5,904 nucleotides of DNA. Origin: CAZAGT01 sp964484515 (GTDB lineage: Bacteria > Desulfobacterota > DSM-4660 > Desulfatiglandales > HGW-15). The position numbers and the translations under genes are program-made. The notes beneath the pieces were generated by a model. It did no database searches. It was given only the letters and a program-made list of their open reading frames with translations, and was not told the DNA's origin. The stretch is taken from assembly GCA_964484515.1 (NCBI GenBank), contig CAZAGT010000319.1, positions 1 to 5,904 on the forward strand. Reading direction: 5' to 3'. This document shows, in pieces, positions 5,715-5,904 of this stretch (positions are counted from its first letter, which is position 1; every line of letters starts with the position of its first letter).

Positions 5715-5904
5715 ATGCCCATTATCCGAAAGATCAAAAAGGTGCTGCGTAGCAAACCAACGATCGAAGGCGCCGGTGTACACTTGAAGCGGGCCTTTGG
5801 GTATCATCATGTTCCCCAATTAGATCCATTCCTGCTGCTCGACGATTTCCACTCGAACAAACCGGAGGAGTATATCAAGGGTTTTCCATGGCACCCCCAT
5901 AGAG
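5715..5904 (+). CDS. Pirin family protein, N-terminal part (cut by window edge)
   Basis: The first 63 codons are present; the frame is open to the last base. The protein begins MPIIRKIKKV and shows the pirin N-terminal pattern: EGAGVHLKRAFG (18-29), DPFLLLDDF (37-45) and GFPWHPHRG near the edge. H60 and H62 of HPHRG correspond to the first two metal ligands of pirins (H56 and H58 in human pirin); the other two ligands, His and Glu, would lie beyond the window. Pirins are bicupin proteins; some bacterial ones show quercetin 2,3-dioxygenase activity, but the natural role is usually unclear. It starts 33 bp after the single-domain cupin gene and is likely in the same transcript. Family assignment is firm despite the truncation. 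Confidence 0.9.
   Translation, partial: MPIIRKIKKVLRSKPTIEGAGVHLKRAFGYHHVPQLDPFLLLDDFHSNKPEEYIKGFPWHPHR

Overview
The window looks like ordinary chromosomal DNA from a moderate-GC, Gram-negative-type bacterium. A C_GCAxxG_C_C redox-type protein, an envelope-anchored Ntn acylase and spacers with 7-nt-period repeats would fit Desulfobacterota (the former sulfate-reducing deltaproteobacteria) or a relative. That placement is inference from gene content and style, not from a marker gene.

Layout. A nitroreductase-family flavoprotein gene (77-652) lies on the minus strand. A 529-bp divergent spacer (653-1181) separates it from the plus-strand genes. The spacer holds a perfect 8-bp palindrome close to the nitroreductase start, a possible MITE-like element (727-1131) flanked by a 5-bp direct repeat, a short heptamer-repeat tract, and a weak terminator-like hairpin. 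All remaining genes are on the plus strand: a penicillin-acylase-family Ntn hydrolase (1182-3602), a cysteine-rich C_GCAxxG_C_C protein (3728-4174), an aldo/keto-reductase-fold protein that has lost the usual catalytic tetrad (4398-5213), a small single-domain cupin (5301-5681), and the first 63 codons of a pirin-family protein (5715 to the window edge).

How the genes may work together. The cupin and pirin genes are 33 bp apart, each with a strong Shine-Dalgarno sequence, and probably share a transcript. The AKR-like gene is 87 bp upstream and could belong to the same unit. The acylase and the C_GCAxxG_C_C gene are separated from their neighbours by spacers of 125 and 223 bp that carry heptamer repeats and hairpins, so they may be independent units. 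Nitroreductase, C_GCAxxG_C_C, AKR-like, cupin and pirin are all redox-type or small metal-binding families, but nothing visible ties them into one defined pathway.

I did not find a convincing new multi-gene system. The points most worth a second look are the AKR-fold protein without its catalytic residues, three unrelated sequence families that all have a 7-nt period in three separate spacers (one of them supplying a gene's stop codon), and the MITE-like structure. Bases 1-76 contain no gene I can assign.
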